Shown here: positions 10,796 through 20,925 of the stretch, in pieces
Layout of the letters: each line of letters opens with the position of its first letter
Position numbering within the stretch: the stretch's first letter is position 1
Origin: Neoceratodus forsteri
Lineage: Eukaryota; Chordata; Ceratodontiformes; Ceratodontidae
NCBI GenBank assembly: GCA_016271365.2
Contig: CM057458.1
Coordinates: forward strand, 201,162,501-201,226,500
Length of the DNA stretch: 64,000 nucleotides
Direction of reading: 5' to 3'
Notes under the pieces: model-generated
What the model saw: only the letters and a program-made list of their open reading frames with translations
Told to the model about the DNA's origin: nothing
The model's database searches: none
Position numbers and translations under genes: made by a program

Positions 10796-12217
10796 CAGTA
10801 GATAAAGGTTATTAGATGCCAGGGAGAGACAAGCTTCCAGGTAGGGGGTAGAATGTCAAACCAACATTTAGATATAAATTTGAAGGAGTGAATGTAGCAC
10901 CTGTGGAAGAGTGGGGTTATTCCTAAGAGGGAGTAAAGATCACAGTGATGGGTTCTAAGGGAAGAGCTGGTAGCAAAACAGCAGAAAGAGTTAGGGAGGG
11001 TGTCAAGCTTGGATAGTGTGGTTTCTGGAGCAGGACTGAAGATCACATTCACATAAACAAAAATGGGGAGGATCATTTTAGTTACGATTTGGTGTCTGGC
11101 AGGAAGTGGGAGGGAGTCTCTGTGCCAATATAGCATACCAAGTTTGGGGCATAATTTGGTGATGGTAACATCAATGTGAGACAAGAAAGATAAGTGGGAG
11201 TCTAGCCAAACACCCAGGTAATTGTATTTACTGACCTGGTCTAGCTGGGTACCATCCAGGGAAGTGATGGGGGTGGGGGGGGAGAGGAGCTGCTGAGTTT
11301 CTGTGCTGTGTCAAATAACATGGACACAGTTTTGGAAGTGTTGCGTTTTAGTTGGTTTAGACTGAACCAATGTTGAATGTTGTCAAAGTCCCTTTTAAGA
11401 ATAGTTTGAACATCACTTATAGATGGACCAGAAGTAAAAAGAATAGTGTCACCCACATACATGTGTATACTGGATTTAGTGCCTGAGATGGGGAGGTTGT
11501 TTATGAAAAGGGAGAAGAGGCTGGGACCAAGGACAGATCATTCCGGAACACCTGCAAGGATGATAGTGGTAGGGGGGAAGACATCAGAAATTCTGACAGA
11601 CTGCGACCTGTTGGAGAGGTAGGAGTTGAACCACTTTATGGTGATGGGAGCAAGGCCAAGTGCTTCAAATTTTGATGGGAGGAGGGGGCAGGATACTGAG
11701 TCAAAGCCCTTGGCTAGGTCGACGAAAACAGTGGCAGTAAGGAGGCCTTGGTCTGAGGCAGTGTATATGTGGTTAGTGACACACAGGAGAGAAGAGATCG
11801 TGGAATGCTGTTTACTGAAACCAGACTGGTGGGAGAAAGGAGGTTGTTAGTAGTGAGATATTCCACCAGTCTGGAGTGGGCCAGGGATTACTATAGCTTT
11901 GCAAGTGTAGGGAGGAGGGAGATCGGCCTATAATTACCAGGCTTAGTGGGATCCCTGCCTTTATGGAGGGGAATAACTGAGGCAGATTTCCAGGCCTGAG
12001 GGCCTGAGCCCAAAGAGAAGGAGAGGTTTAGTAGATGGGTGAGAGGCTTTGTGATTGCTGTTGCAGAGATTTGCAGAAGTTTGGGGTGGATCCCATCAGG
12101 GCTAGATTTGGTGGTATTTAGCACACTGAGGGCAGTGAGGACTTTATGTTCACTGACAGAAGAGAATATGAAGTTCTTTAAACAGGGAGACAGAAGGGGG
12201 ACATACTCTCCCCCCAC
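10795..12217 (-). pseudogene. L2/Rex1-like LINE reverse transcriptase, decayed
   Basis: From 12217 downwards the frames read SSPDGIHPKLL, WKSASVIPLHKGRD and GNYRPISLLPTLAKL (the RT start), then a catalytic-box remnant MYVGDTILFTSG (normally YADDT, so damaged), then LNQLKRNTSKT and the C-terminal connection region around 10795-11184. Several frameshifts and stops interrupt it. Jockey-superfamily LINEs of the L2/Rex1/CR1 group fit; I cannot fix the clade. The 3' end continues at 9532 beyond the inserted CR1. Confidence 0.68.
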
Positions 12218-12665
12218 TCAGACCACCCATATGATTCCCCCTTGGAGGCTGTTTACCCATCTGAATCACCAAAGGCTCCCCAAGACCAGGCTTCCTCAAC
12301 AATGGCCCCCCCTTCCCCCACCTGGATCTCCCAGAACCCATAGACTAGACTCCCGCACCTACCTTCACCCTCTTCTCCCATTTGGACCAACTAGGGGACT
12401 ACCTGAACCATGCTGCCCCCACCCAGGACATTGACTGGGAGGGATTGGGATCCTATGGCCATGATCAGGACCTGTCAGGAGCCTGACAACATGGCTATGG
12501 GGCTGAGAATCCTGAAGCTGGGGATGGGCTCAAGAGCCTGCTGCCAGGGCTAGGAGGGGTTAGATAGGGGTATGACACTCAAGAGCTAGTGGCCCCACTT
12601 TCAGCAACCTCGTGAAACAAGTTTGGAAATACTGTATGATACCTGAAGTTAGATTTCTTACCTAC
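12218..12665. other. Gene-free C-rich/G-rich stretch
   Basis: A proline-codon-rich plus frame (12039-12434) carries no family motif. It may be the upstream, minus-strand part of the LINE below. Nothing else is recognised. Confidence 0.35.
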
Positions 12666-12669
12666 TTGC

Positions 12670-12850
12670 TACAGTAACACAGGTATACACCCCCTGCTGG
12701 TTGTGTGATTGTTGTGTTGCCTTGGTCCTTCTCCTACGTGCATTTGTGTGTGTGGTGGTGGTGGGGGTGGGGGAGGGAATGTGCAGTTAGGGTTTTCAAC
12801 CCTAACACTGACTTTCCTCACTTTTGTCACTGTGGAAAAACCCTAACTGA
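12670..12850 (+). mobile_element. Terminal module of the 145-bp-array element, abutting ORF-B
   Basis: This segment matches, in reverse, 62775-62960 and 34075-34250: 'gttgccttggtcct', a GT/GGT run, and the 'ttcaaccctaacactgactt' to 'gtcactgtgg' block. It includes a perfect 9-bp inverted repeat GTTAGGGTT around a 3-base loop at 12786-12806. All three copies stop at nearly the same point (CCCTAACTG here), which looks like a true element end. The ORF-B start codon lies 8 bp beyond it. Confidence 0.6.
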
Positions 12851-12857
12851 TGCAAGG

Positions 12858-13721
12858 ATGGACCCTGCAAAAAGAGAGTCACTGGACCGTGCGCGCGGGC
12901 AGAGGAGGGGAGTGCACACACGTGGGGGTGGTCGTGTGTTGCTGGACTGCTCCCGACTCTTGTGTCTTGCTTCCCCCGTGGAAGCAGCAGCAGCACCAGT
13001 GCCACCGGTAGCTGCTGCTCATCCACCTACTCCGCCACTACCACCACCATCGGTAGCAGCTGGAGGGGCTCCAGCAGCACCCCCTCCACCACCTCCACAG
13101 CCACAGGAGGTGCCCCAGGAAAACATAGGTGGTGCTACTGCTAGGACTGTATCTGGTCCCCCCCACAGCTCCCCAGTGTGGGATTTTTTTAATTGTGTGG
13201 GGGGAGGCACCACAGTCATAGTGTGCCATCTCTGTGGTGTGCAGGTGTGCCATGGCCCCCGGTGGTCACATTTGGGGACCAGTGGGCAGCACACCCACAT
13301 GTTCAACCACCACAAGGCAAAGTGTCAGGCTGCCATGGAAGGGGACAGGCGTGCACCTGCTGGCCCTTCTGTAGCAGTGGCCAAGGGTGCTGCTGGGGTT
13401 GAAGTTGTGCTTCGCCGCTGCAGCAGGAGGAGGGCCAGTGCAGCAGCTGCTCCACCACCACCACCACCGCCACCACAGCCACCAGCATCACACTCTCCAC
13501 CACCACCAGTGCCACTACCTGGGTTCCCACCTGCAGTGGACCCCTCCACAGTCCCTGCAACAGAGGCCGACATTGCTCTGGTGTGGGCGGCCCTGGTGGA
13601 GAATAATCAGAGGGTTGGTGCTTTACAGCAGCAGATCAATACAATCCAAGAACAGCAGCAGCAAATACTCACAATGCTGCACCTGTTGCTGCAACACCAC
13701 GGCATCCCACGTCCAGAGTAA
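12858..13721 (+). CDS. BED-finger proline-rich protein (ORF-B), copy 2, intact
   Basis: The frame is open for 287 codons from the ATG at 12858; I prefer this start over the longer upstream frame because copy 1 conserves it (MDP) and the upstream part belongs to another repeat. Order: basic N-terminus, Ala/Pro-rich low complexity (about residues 40-90), BED-type finger (about 110-155: SPVWDFFNCV, then CHLCGVQV, then GTSGQHTHMFNHH), proline-rich linker (about 190-225), and a C-terminal heptad-like helix (about 245-285: ENNQRVGALQQQI, then LLLQHHGIPRP). BED fingers bind DNA with a Cys2-His pattern; the helix suggests self-association. The finger resembles that of the hAT gene at 20941-26684. No transposase core is present in this protein. 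A convergent ORF-A remnant follows at 14540. An alternative is a domesticated BED gene. Confidence 0.68.
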   Translation: MDPAKRESLDRARGQRRGVHTRGGGRVLLDCSRLLCLASPVEAAAAPVPPVAAAHPPTPPLPPPSVAAGGAPAAPPPPPPQPQEVPQENIGGATARTVSGPPHSSPVWDFFNCVGGGTTVIVCHLCGVQVCHGPRWSHLGTSGQHTHMFNHHKAKCQAAMEGDRRAPAGPSVAVAKGAAGVEVVLRRCSRRRASAAAAPPPPPPPPQPPASHSPPPPVPLPGFPPAVDPSTVPATEADIALVWAALVENNQRVGALQQQINTIQEQQQQILTMLHLLLQHHGIPRPE

Positions 13722-13824
13722 GGGATTCTTTTGTGGACCCCCCCACCCCACTACTGTGCTGTACTTTTTTTGTGCATTTTTTTTTTTGTTGTTTAATAAT
13801 ACCGATTTTCCCTTCTGTAGTGGC

Positions 13825-14480
13825 AGTGTCTCAGTAATGTTTACTTTTTGTTTTGTAGTGCTTGTGGACAAGCTGTTGTGAACAGTGCAAGTATGATGTG
13901 TAAAACTGCATGTGTGCAGTCAGCGTTGTTTCCTGTGTATGTGTGTGTGTGTGAGACATCAGACATTGTGCAGCAGAGTATTGCAAACATATATTGCTGT
14001 TGCTGACTTGTTGCAGGCAGGGTTTATGCTATAAAGAATAGCGAGCAGAATATGGTATATTTTATTGTCACCATCATCATCAGTGGACTAAGTGATACGA
14101 TACTTTTTCAGAGGTTTTGTGCTATGATCTCCACAAAGTCATGTGTGCACTGTGAGTGACCGAGGTGCACACTGACCTGATACCTCTGGAAAAATATCAT
14201 ATCACTTAGTCAGCTGGCGCTGATGGTACCAATAAAATATACATCAGGTATTCTTTGTTATCTTTATTCTTGATAATGCAACAAGTCTTACCATACATAT
14301 GTTTGCATGAAGCTGTACAATGTATGCACACACAGGAAAGAACAGTGATGGCACACATGCAGTTTACCACAACATATTTGCATTGCTCAGTCTTCATGCT
14401 GTTTGCGAAACAGTTAAAATCCAATTCATGAGTCCTGATACAAATTAAACATTACTGAGGCTCTATAACTATTTTGCTTA
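13825..14480. mobile_element. Palindromic foldback/MITE inserted between ORF-B and ORF-A
   Basis: Copy 1 runs directly from the ORF-B 3' region into ORF-A (positions 133-238), whereas copy 2 has about 720 bp extra here. The extra sequence is an inverted repeat with ~250-bp arms: 'ggtatattttattg' pairs with 'caataaaatatac', 'aaactgcatgtgtgc' with 'gcacacatgcagttt', and 'ctaagtgata' with 'tatcacttag' around a ~65-bp centre at 14116-14180. No frame inside is convincing. Confidence 0.72.
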
Positions 14481-14539
14481 TGAAATAGACATGAAAGAGA
14501 TTCACCAAGTCACAGCATTGCACTCGATATATGGGCACC

Positions 14540-14725
14540 TTACTTCCAGGGGAATATTTCTTGCTCCACATAGTGCAATACATTTCTGTGAAAACCACCT
14601 CTAATTTCATTACAGTGTGTCACGTCAAGAAGGAATTCCCATTCATAAAAGCCACCCAAATTCTGCTCCCCTTTCGCAGCAGCGTTAGGACGTGATGCCA
14701 GGAAGAATGCAGGTATGTGCTCCAT
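14540..14725 (-). pseudogene. ORF-A C-terminal fragment, copy 2
   Basis: The minus-strand frame ends at TAA (14540) with QNLGGFYEWEFLLDV, THCNEI, GFHRNVLHYVEQEIFPWK. It is the counterpart of 3-140 and runs toward ORF-B, giving the same tail-to-tail order in both copies. Homology stops near 14680, where a palindromic sequence begins, so the 5' part of the gene is missing here. Family unknown; an element-encoded protein is inferred from the repeated pairing. Confidence 0.5.
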
Positions 14726-14950
14726 TATACTGAATGTCCTATTGTCTGGCAGCTTTCCGAATGTTTCTTTATGTTATAATATTCAGTTTGTGGTGAAACG
14801 TGTGGGCATGTTTCCAGTAAGAAGAGCCTTGTTAGTGGAAACGTGCCTGTTCACAGTAAACTAGTAACATAAAGAAACATTGGATAGCTACGGACATTCA
14901 CTATAGTGGAGCATGCCTCGCTCCCCTGGCATCCGTCCTAATGTTGCTGA
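14680..14950. repeat. Inverted repeat (~120-bp arms)
   Basis: The left arm (about 14680-14810: cgttaggacgtgatgccagg, then gaatgtttctttatgtta, then gtgggcatgtttcc) pairs with the right arm (about 14830-14950: ggaaacgtgcctg, then taacataaagaaacatt, then cctggcatccgtcctaatg). It directly replaces the expected upstream part of ORF-A copy 2. No coding function. Confidence 0.65.
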
Positions 14951-15684
14951 AAGAGCAGGGTAAAATAATTATAACGTGTTTACTGACAATGCAGACGTTT
15001 CACAGATATGTAATACACATATAGGTATAAAACCCTGATCAAGCATATATTAAATTATGTGCAACACCATAACTATAAAACGTGGTGAATCTCTGTAAAA
15101 GTACTCTGTAACAATCTGTTGAGAACTCTGACCTATATTTTTAATGCTATGTTACCACTTCCTTTACTTACATCCTGACTGGAATGATACAAGAATTCCG
15201 GTAGTTGAGTCTGCTGTACTACCTTTTTTCATGTGTGAAATAATGAAAGTAGCATTCCTTTTAAATTGGTGCTGACCAGGTCTTTGTCATTGTTTTCCTC
15301 TGCTTTTCTCCATCACATCAGTTAGTTGTTATATATCACTTCTGTTGTAAATTAACAGTTATGCAGCAGGCAGTGTTTTATGACACCAAAGAACAATATT
15401 TATTGAAAAGCAGCTGGAAATAAATACAAACCTAGTCAGAACAGTATTGAAAGGTGTGCTCATTTTTTTTTCATACATGAAAAAAAAGTATTTAAGTAAG
15501 TAAAGCAGACAGAAATTGTGAAAAGACGCATATCTTTCAAGTCACAACTCGGAGGTAACTAGTGGCTGTGTGAATGTAAAATAGCATAAAAAGTATAGTT
15601 CAAAATTGTCACGACATTGTTGCAATGCTGATTTAATTGATAATGTCAGTATGACATCATGAGCTGACAATCACACAACACACA
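14950..15684. other. Gene-free AT-rich stretch
   Basis: I see no coding frame, RNA gene or clear repeat in this segment. Confidence 0.4.
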
Positions 15685-15988
15685 AAATGCATCTGCCTTG
15701 TGTGCAGAAAATTGACAAGTGGTAGCAAAGTGAAATAGAAGCATTTCAGTACACACAAAGTCCCTCAGAATTAATGGCACATTCAGTCATGCGTGCAGTG
15801 TTGGCACAGAGTCCCCAGATATTTTCTGCATGCCCAAAATGCATCCGCCTTGTGTGCAGAAAATTGACAAGTGGTAGCAAAGTGAAATGGGAGCATTTCA
15901 GCACATACAAAGTCCCCAGAATAAAATGATGACCATGAGCGAAGTGTTGCTGGTCCAATGCGTGCTGCGATTTGAGGAAATGCAATGT
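15685..15988. repeat. Tandem duplication, unit ~152 bp
   Basis: Segments starting at 15685 and 15837 share 'ttgtgtgcagaaaattgaca', 'agtggtagcaaagtgaaat', 'gcatttcag' and 'acaaagtcc'. Two units are present; the second degrades after about 90 bp. Confidence 0.75.
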
Positions 15989-16050
15989 GATCATCTCAAC
16001 TGGATGGTAGGGTGCCCTTTGTCTGTACACTAATAGTAGCCTTGATGAGT

Positions 16051-16052
<2 letters not shown>

Positions 16053-16092
<40 letters not shown>
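16053..16092. repeat. (AT)n microsatellite
   Basis: About 20 uninterrupted AT dinucleotides, followed by a looser 'gtatatgtatatag' tail. Confidence 0.95.
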
Positions 16093-16098
<6 letters not shown>

Positions 16099-16129
16099 GT
16101 ATATAGACATATATTTGTGTGTTTTGTAG

Positions 16130-16270
16130 GTGAGGGTGGTTGACATGGACATGTACTCATGGTATTGTTCTGTATCACTGGTCACAGATACTGTTGGTGT
16201 GCACAGTCCAGTGCTTGATGAGAACTTTTTGCGTCAAAATTTGAAATGTATAACTCTCAAGCATGTGAAG
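16130..16270 (+). other. Orphan exon-like block (141 nt, phase 0)
   Basis: The block is preceded by a pyrimidine-rich acceptor (gtgtgttttgtag) and followed by a consensus donor (GAAG/GTAAGTAT). It is 141 nt, a multiple of three, and open in frame 1 throughout: VRVVDMDMYSWYCSV at the start, LRQNLKCITLKHVK at the end. No partner exon on this strand is recognised and the family is unknown. It could be a transposon exon or chance. Confidence 0.3.
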
Positions 16271-16829
16271 GTAAGTATTTTTTTGTTTTGGGATGGGGGA
16301 GCATATTTGCAGGTTTGTCTGTAATGGTTTCTTATTTTGTTACTTCTTCACAGATTTGATCTGCATCCTTCTCGAGTCTGGTTGTTAATGATGATCATGG
16401 TCATCTAATGAAACAATTTCTGTGTGTTGCATGTGTGCCCCAGCCCGGGGACGGGGGGCAGATGTTGAAGAACTTGTTTGGATAAGGCCACTTTGACAGA
16501 ACAACAAAGCATTTGGAAGTTTCCTAAAAAGGAAATGAATGACTTCTTACTACTTATTTGTAATTTGTCCCTGGTTCTTAATCTCCTCAAGTCAAGTTAC
16601 ATTTCAAAACCACATCTTGTCAAGTAACACAACCTGTGTGCAACTTTTTCAACACTGTCATGATCAGGGCTGCAGAGCTGCAAGTTCAGAATACAGTGCA
16701 TGAATGATATCTTACAGAAATAGTTTTGGTGACGTACATATGTCACCTAGTTTATGAATTGTACTCAGTGGCATTTGTTGCAGTCTTTCCAAAACAATGA
16801 AACAGATGAAATAAAATCTTCATACTTAC

Positions 16830-16913
16830 CAGAATGGATGTTCCATAGGTTTCTCTGTACGGTAGAGCTGCAGTACCAGTCCCATCAAGTTTCAGCAAAG
16901 GAGAGTTTCTTTG
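16830..16913 (-). other. Orphan exon-like block (84 nt, phase 0)
   Basis: On the minus strand a T-run and two nearby acceptors (ttttacag, then gttag) precede 84 nt ending at a consensus donor (TCTG/GTAAGTAT). Using the second acceptor the block is 28 open codons: QRNSPLLKLDGTGTAALPYR, then ETYGTSIL. With the first acceptor one frame is stopped at once. No family is recognised and no partner exon is found. It may belong to ORF-A, which is on this strand 2 kb downstream, but that is speculation. Confidence 0.3.
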
Positions 16914-17059
16914 CTAACCTGTAAAAAAAACAAAATAAGTGTACCGTATGTGTTTGACCATTGCGGCTCTGAAAAGCTACAGAAAACAAAACATACACCT
17001 AAAGGAAGTGAAATAGCATAACAAACATTAGTACACATACTCACTTAATGATCTTTTTG

Positions 17060-19495
17060 TCTGCATCGAATACGCATGCCCCGTTAAAAAAGCTCAGGGT
17101 ACAGGCAAAATGTCATAAATGGCTGAGCCCGTGCCTCAAGCATACTATGCTCCTCCGGGACAGAGCATGGGGTACTTTCAAATCCTCTGGCAGCCCAATA
17201 GACTGGGAAAAGTACAGAGAGCTGAGAAATCAGTGCAAGAAATCCTCAAAAAAAGCCAAGTCTCAATACCTAAATGACCTGCAAACTAGGCACCTACGGG
17301 ATCCCAAAAAATTCTGGGGACACATTAACCAACTTATCAAGGGCTCCTCAACTAGTCAAATGGACTCCATCATAGTGGGGGACTCTCTGACAAAGAACCC
17401 AGCGGTAATTGCTGAGGCATTCTGTGCCTCCTTCTCTACCCTGAGTGTGTCTCCCTCCTCGGTCCTCCCCAGGCCTAACCCTTACTCAGGGGACACATGG
17501 TTTCACCCTCAACCTCAATTCCACCTAAAACTGGTCAAACAGACAGAGTACTACTCTCTTATCCAAAATTAACCCTTCTTCCTTCATAGGACATGACCAA
17601 CTTGAGCCTCTTCTGAGGGCTGCCGCCCGCCATCGCCCATCCTGTCACCTTGCTCTAAATAGGTCGCCTCAGGATGGCCTGGTCCCAAAAATGTGGAAGG
17701 CAGCGACCATCGTACCTGTCCACAAAAGTGGGCCCCGAGACAAATTGGGAAATTACAGACCAATCTCCCTTCTCAGTCCCCTGGGGAAGATTCAGGAAAG
17801 ACTAGTCTCAAACCAGCTACAAGACTACCTTGAGCAGCACTTACTCATGGCCGATGTCCAGCATGGCTTTAGAAAGGGTCATGGCACCGACACTGCGCTC
17901 ATCCGGCTCACCACGGACATCCTCTCCCATATGGACCAAGGCTCCCCAACGGGCGCCCTCTTCATTGACCTATCCAAGGCCTTTGACCTGGTTAACCATA
18001 ATCTCCTCCTCTCTAAACTCCTGCTCCTAGGACTGGATCACCTCTCCCATTCCTGGTTTAAGAGCTACCTGAGTGACCACTCCCAAAAAGTCCGATGGAA
18101 GGGTACACAGTCTGGACCCAGATCAGTCTCTGCCGGGGTACCCCAGGGCTCAATCCTGGGCCCTCTGCTCTTCTCACTCTTCCTCAGTGACATAGAGGGA
18201 AACTGCCCTCACAGCAATCTCATTCTATATGCTGATGACACTGTCATATACTGCAGTGACTCCCAACCTAGCGTCATCTCAACAAAACTTCAGGATAGCC
18301 TCTCCACTCTTGAGGCCTGGTTCTCCGCAAACTCCCTTATTCTCAATGATGAAAAAAACTAAAGCTGTACTGTTTGGCTCTAGACGGCTGGGCTCAGACA
18401 GAAGTCAGCTTCTCCAGATCAGCACCAGCCAAGGAAAAAGAGTTGAGGTCATGCCCAGTTTTAAATATCTTGGGATCCATCTAGACCAGGATATGACCTA
18501 CCGATCCCATATTGATTCCGTAACCAGGTCCACCCATCAAAAGATTGGCCTCCTTTACCGTCTGGGAAACTCTCTATCCTCTACTGCACACCATGCAATT
18601 GCCTGCTGCAATCTTCTCCCATCCATCCTATATGGAGCCCCATTGCTGCAGTTCCTCTGAGAGTCGGAATACAATAAACTTTCCGTACTATATAACCATG
18701 TGGCTCACTTTGCCACAAACTCCTCGCCTAGGAGACATCATTGTGAGGCCCTAAAGGAACTTAACTGGCCCACTCTCTGGCACAAACTAGCCTATCCTGT
18801 TGCTTGCCTAACTTTCAAGTTCACTAATCTCGGTCCCCTTCCCCATCTTCGAGGACTACTCTCTCCCAAAAGACATACCCGAACCCCGAGATCAACTGCA
18901 AACCACCTCCTCGACATCCCTAGGATGTGCTCCAACTACGGCAATCGTTCCTTCAAATTTGCTGCCCCCCCACCTATGGAACTCCCTACCACCTAGCTTG
19001 GTGAACTCAACCACCCTCACCCAGTTCAAAAATGGACTCAGACTATATCTTCTCAACCTTAGTCTCTGTGGCTGTAACTGCTAGCACCCCATGCCATTTT
19101 CATTTGACTGCTGCACTGCTTTGAACAATCCCTTCAATTTGTCATGGAATTCTAATATGGACAATCATACATAAACTGGTTACTTCCCTATACACTGCTT
19201 CCAATGTACACTGATGTAAATATTGTACATTTTTGTACATAATGTGTGAATACATGGGCACTGTATGTAATATGTGAGTCTGCTTGTGAACCAGATTACT
19301 ACCCCTGTATAAATGTAGCAAATGTAATACTGTGTAACAATCATAACTAATGTAACTACTGAATACTGTATATAACTGTTTTTAATATGTCCTTTTCTGT
19401 AACTAACTCTGGGTCGCTCCTGAAAAAGGGACCATCGGTCACAGTGGGCTTACCCGGTAAACAAAATCTAAATAAATAAATAAAAATAAATAAAT
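17060..19495 (+). pseudogene. Rex1/L2-group LINE, 5' truncated, frameshifted
   Basis: The first frame (17048-17572) covers the pre-RT linker (KWLSPCLKHTMLLRDRAW, YRELRNQCKKSSKKAK). After a shift the RT proper follows (17691-18362): WKAATIVPVHKSGPRD, GNYRPISLLSPLGKI, FIDLSKAFDLVNHNLLLSKL, GVPQGSILGPLLF and the catalytic ILYADDTVIYCS. Another shift near 18355 leads to the thumb region (FKYLGIHLDQDMTYRSHI), and a stop at 18658 breaks the C-terminus. The 3' UTR ends in an AAAT-type tail near 19495. No endonuclease domain remains. LINE RTs copy their own RNA at a nicked target. Catalytic YADD is intact but the reading frame is not. Confidence 0.8.
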
Positions 19496-19679
19496 AATGG
19501 TTTAAATATTAAGAAGCTTTGTACCTGTGGCTGATGGATGTGATCTCCTGTTTGATTCCCTCTGCCTTGGCATGGTAAATGTAATGGGGAAATATTATCT
19601 GAATGACACTGGTGGTGGGTGTTGGTGAACTGGTGATAGCTGTGGCACATGATGACATTCTCTGTTATTATATCTTCCT

Positions 19680-20925
19680 ACATCTGGTGGTGGTGGCAGT
19701 GGCTAACAACATCAATCCCGATGGTGGTGGTCCAGGGGGACAGACAGAATAATGCTCAGTGGTGACAGTGGCTAACATCAGCCCTGGTTGTGGTGGTCCG
19801 GGGCAGACAGACTCATGCTCAGTGGTGGCAGGAGCTAACATCAGTCATGGTGGTGGTGATCCGGGGGTAAGACAGACTCATGATCAGTGGTGGCAGTGGC
19901 TAACATCAGTCCTGGTGGTGGTCCAGGGGTCAGACAGACTCATGCTCAGTGATGGCAGTGGCTAACATCAGTCCCAGTGGTGGTGGTCCGGGGTCAGAGA
20001 GACTCATGCTCAGTGGTGGCACTGGCTAACATCAGTCCTAGTGGTGGTGATCCAGGAGGGAGACAGACTCATGCTCAGTGGTGGCAGTGGCTAACATCAG
20101 TCCCAGTGGTGGTGGTCCGGGAGGCAGACAGACTCGTGCTCAGTGGTGGCAGTGGCTAACAACATCAATCCCAGTGGTGGTGGTCTGGGGGTCAGACAGA
20201 TTCATGCTCAGTGGTGGCAGTGGCTAACACCAGTCCCAGTGCGGGTGGTCTGGGAGTCTGACAGCCTCATACTCAGTGGTGGCAGTGGCTGACATCAGTC
20301 TCCATGGTGGTAGTCCAGGGGTCAGACAGACTCATGCTCAGTGGTGGCAGTGGCTAACATTAGTCCTGGTGGTGGTGGTCTGGGGGGCAGACAGACTCAT
20401 GCTCAGTGGTGGCAGTCGCTAACAACATCAGTCCTAGTGGTGGTGGTCCAGGGGTTAGACAGACTCATGCTCAGTGGTGGCAATGGCTAACATTAGTCCC
20501 AGTGGTGGTGGTCCAGGGGTCAGACAGACTCATGCTCAGTGATGGCAGTGGCTAACATCAGTCCCAGTGGTGGTGGTCTGGGGATCAGACAGACTCATGC
20601 TCAGTGGTGGCAATGGCTAGCATCAGTCCTGGTGGTGGTGGTCCGGGGGGGACAGACTCATGCTCAGTGGTGGCAGTGGCTAACATCAGTCCCAGTGGTG
20701 GTGGTCCGGGGTCAGAGAGCTCATGCTCAGTGGTGGCACTGGCTAACATCAGTCCTAGTGGTGGTGGTCCAGGAGGGAGACAGACTCATGCTCAGTGGTG
20801 GCAGTGGCTAACAACATTAGTCCTGGTGGTGGTCTGGGGGGCAGACAGACTCATGCTCAGTGGTGGCAGTGGCTAACATCAGTCCCAGTGGTGGTGGTGG
20901 TGGTGGTCTGGGGTGGCAAACCACC
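19680..20925. repeat. ~66-bp minisatellite, about 18-19 units
   Basis: The unit contains 'agactcatgctcagtggtgg', 'cagtggctaacatcagtcc' and a GGT-rich link 'agtggtggtggtccgggg'. About 18 copies of 'ctcagtggtggcagtggc'-like phrases occur at 63-68-bp spacing. Since 66 is a multiple of three, long frames run through it, but they change with every indel and are not genes. The array starts about 185 bp after the LINE tail and stops just before the hAT gene end. Confidence 0.9.

Noticed and set aside
12705..12857. Extending ORF-B upstream to 12705 (338 codons)
   Set aside because: The upstream part is the shared terminal module of another repeat, and copy 1 conserves the ATG at 12858 but not this segment.
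19680..20925. Regular spaced repeats that could be taken for a CRISPR array
   Set aside because: Units are contiguous 66-bp minisatellite copies without unique spacers, in a vertebrate-type sequence.
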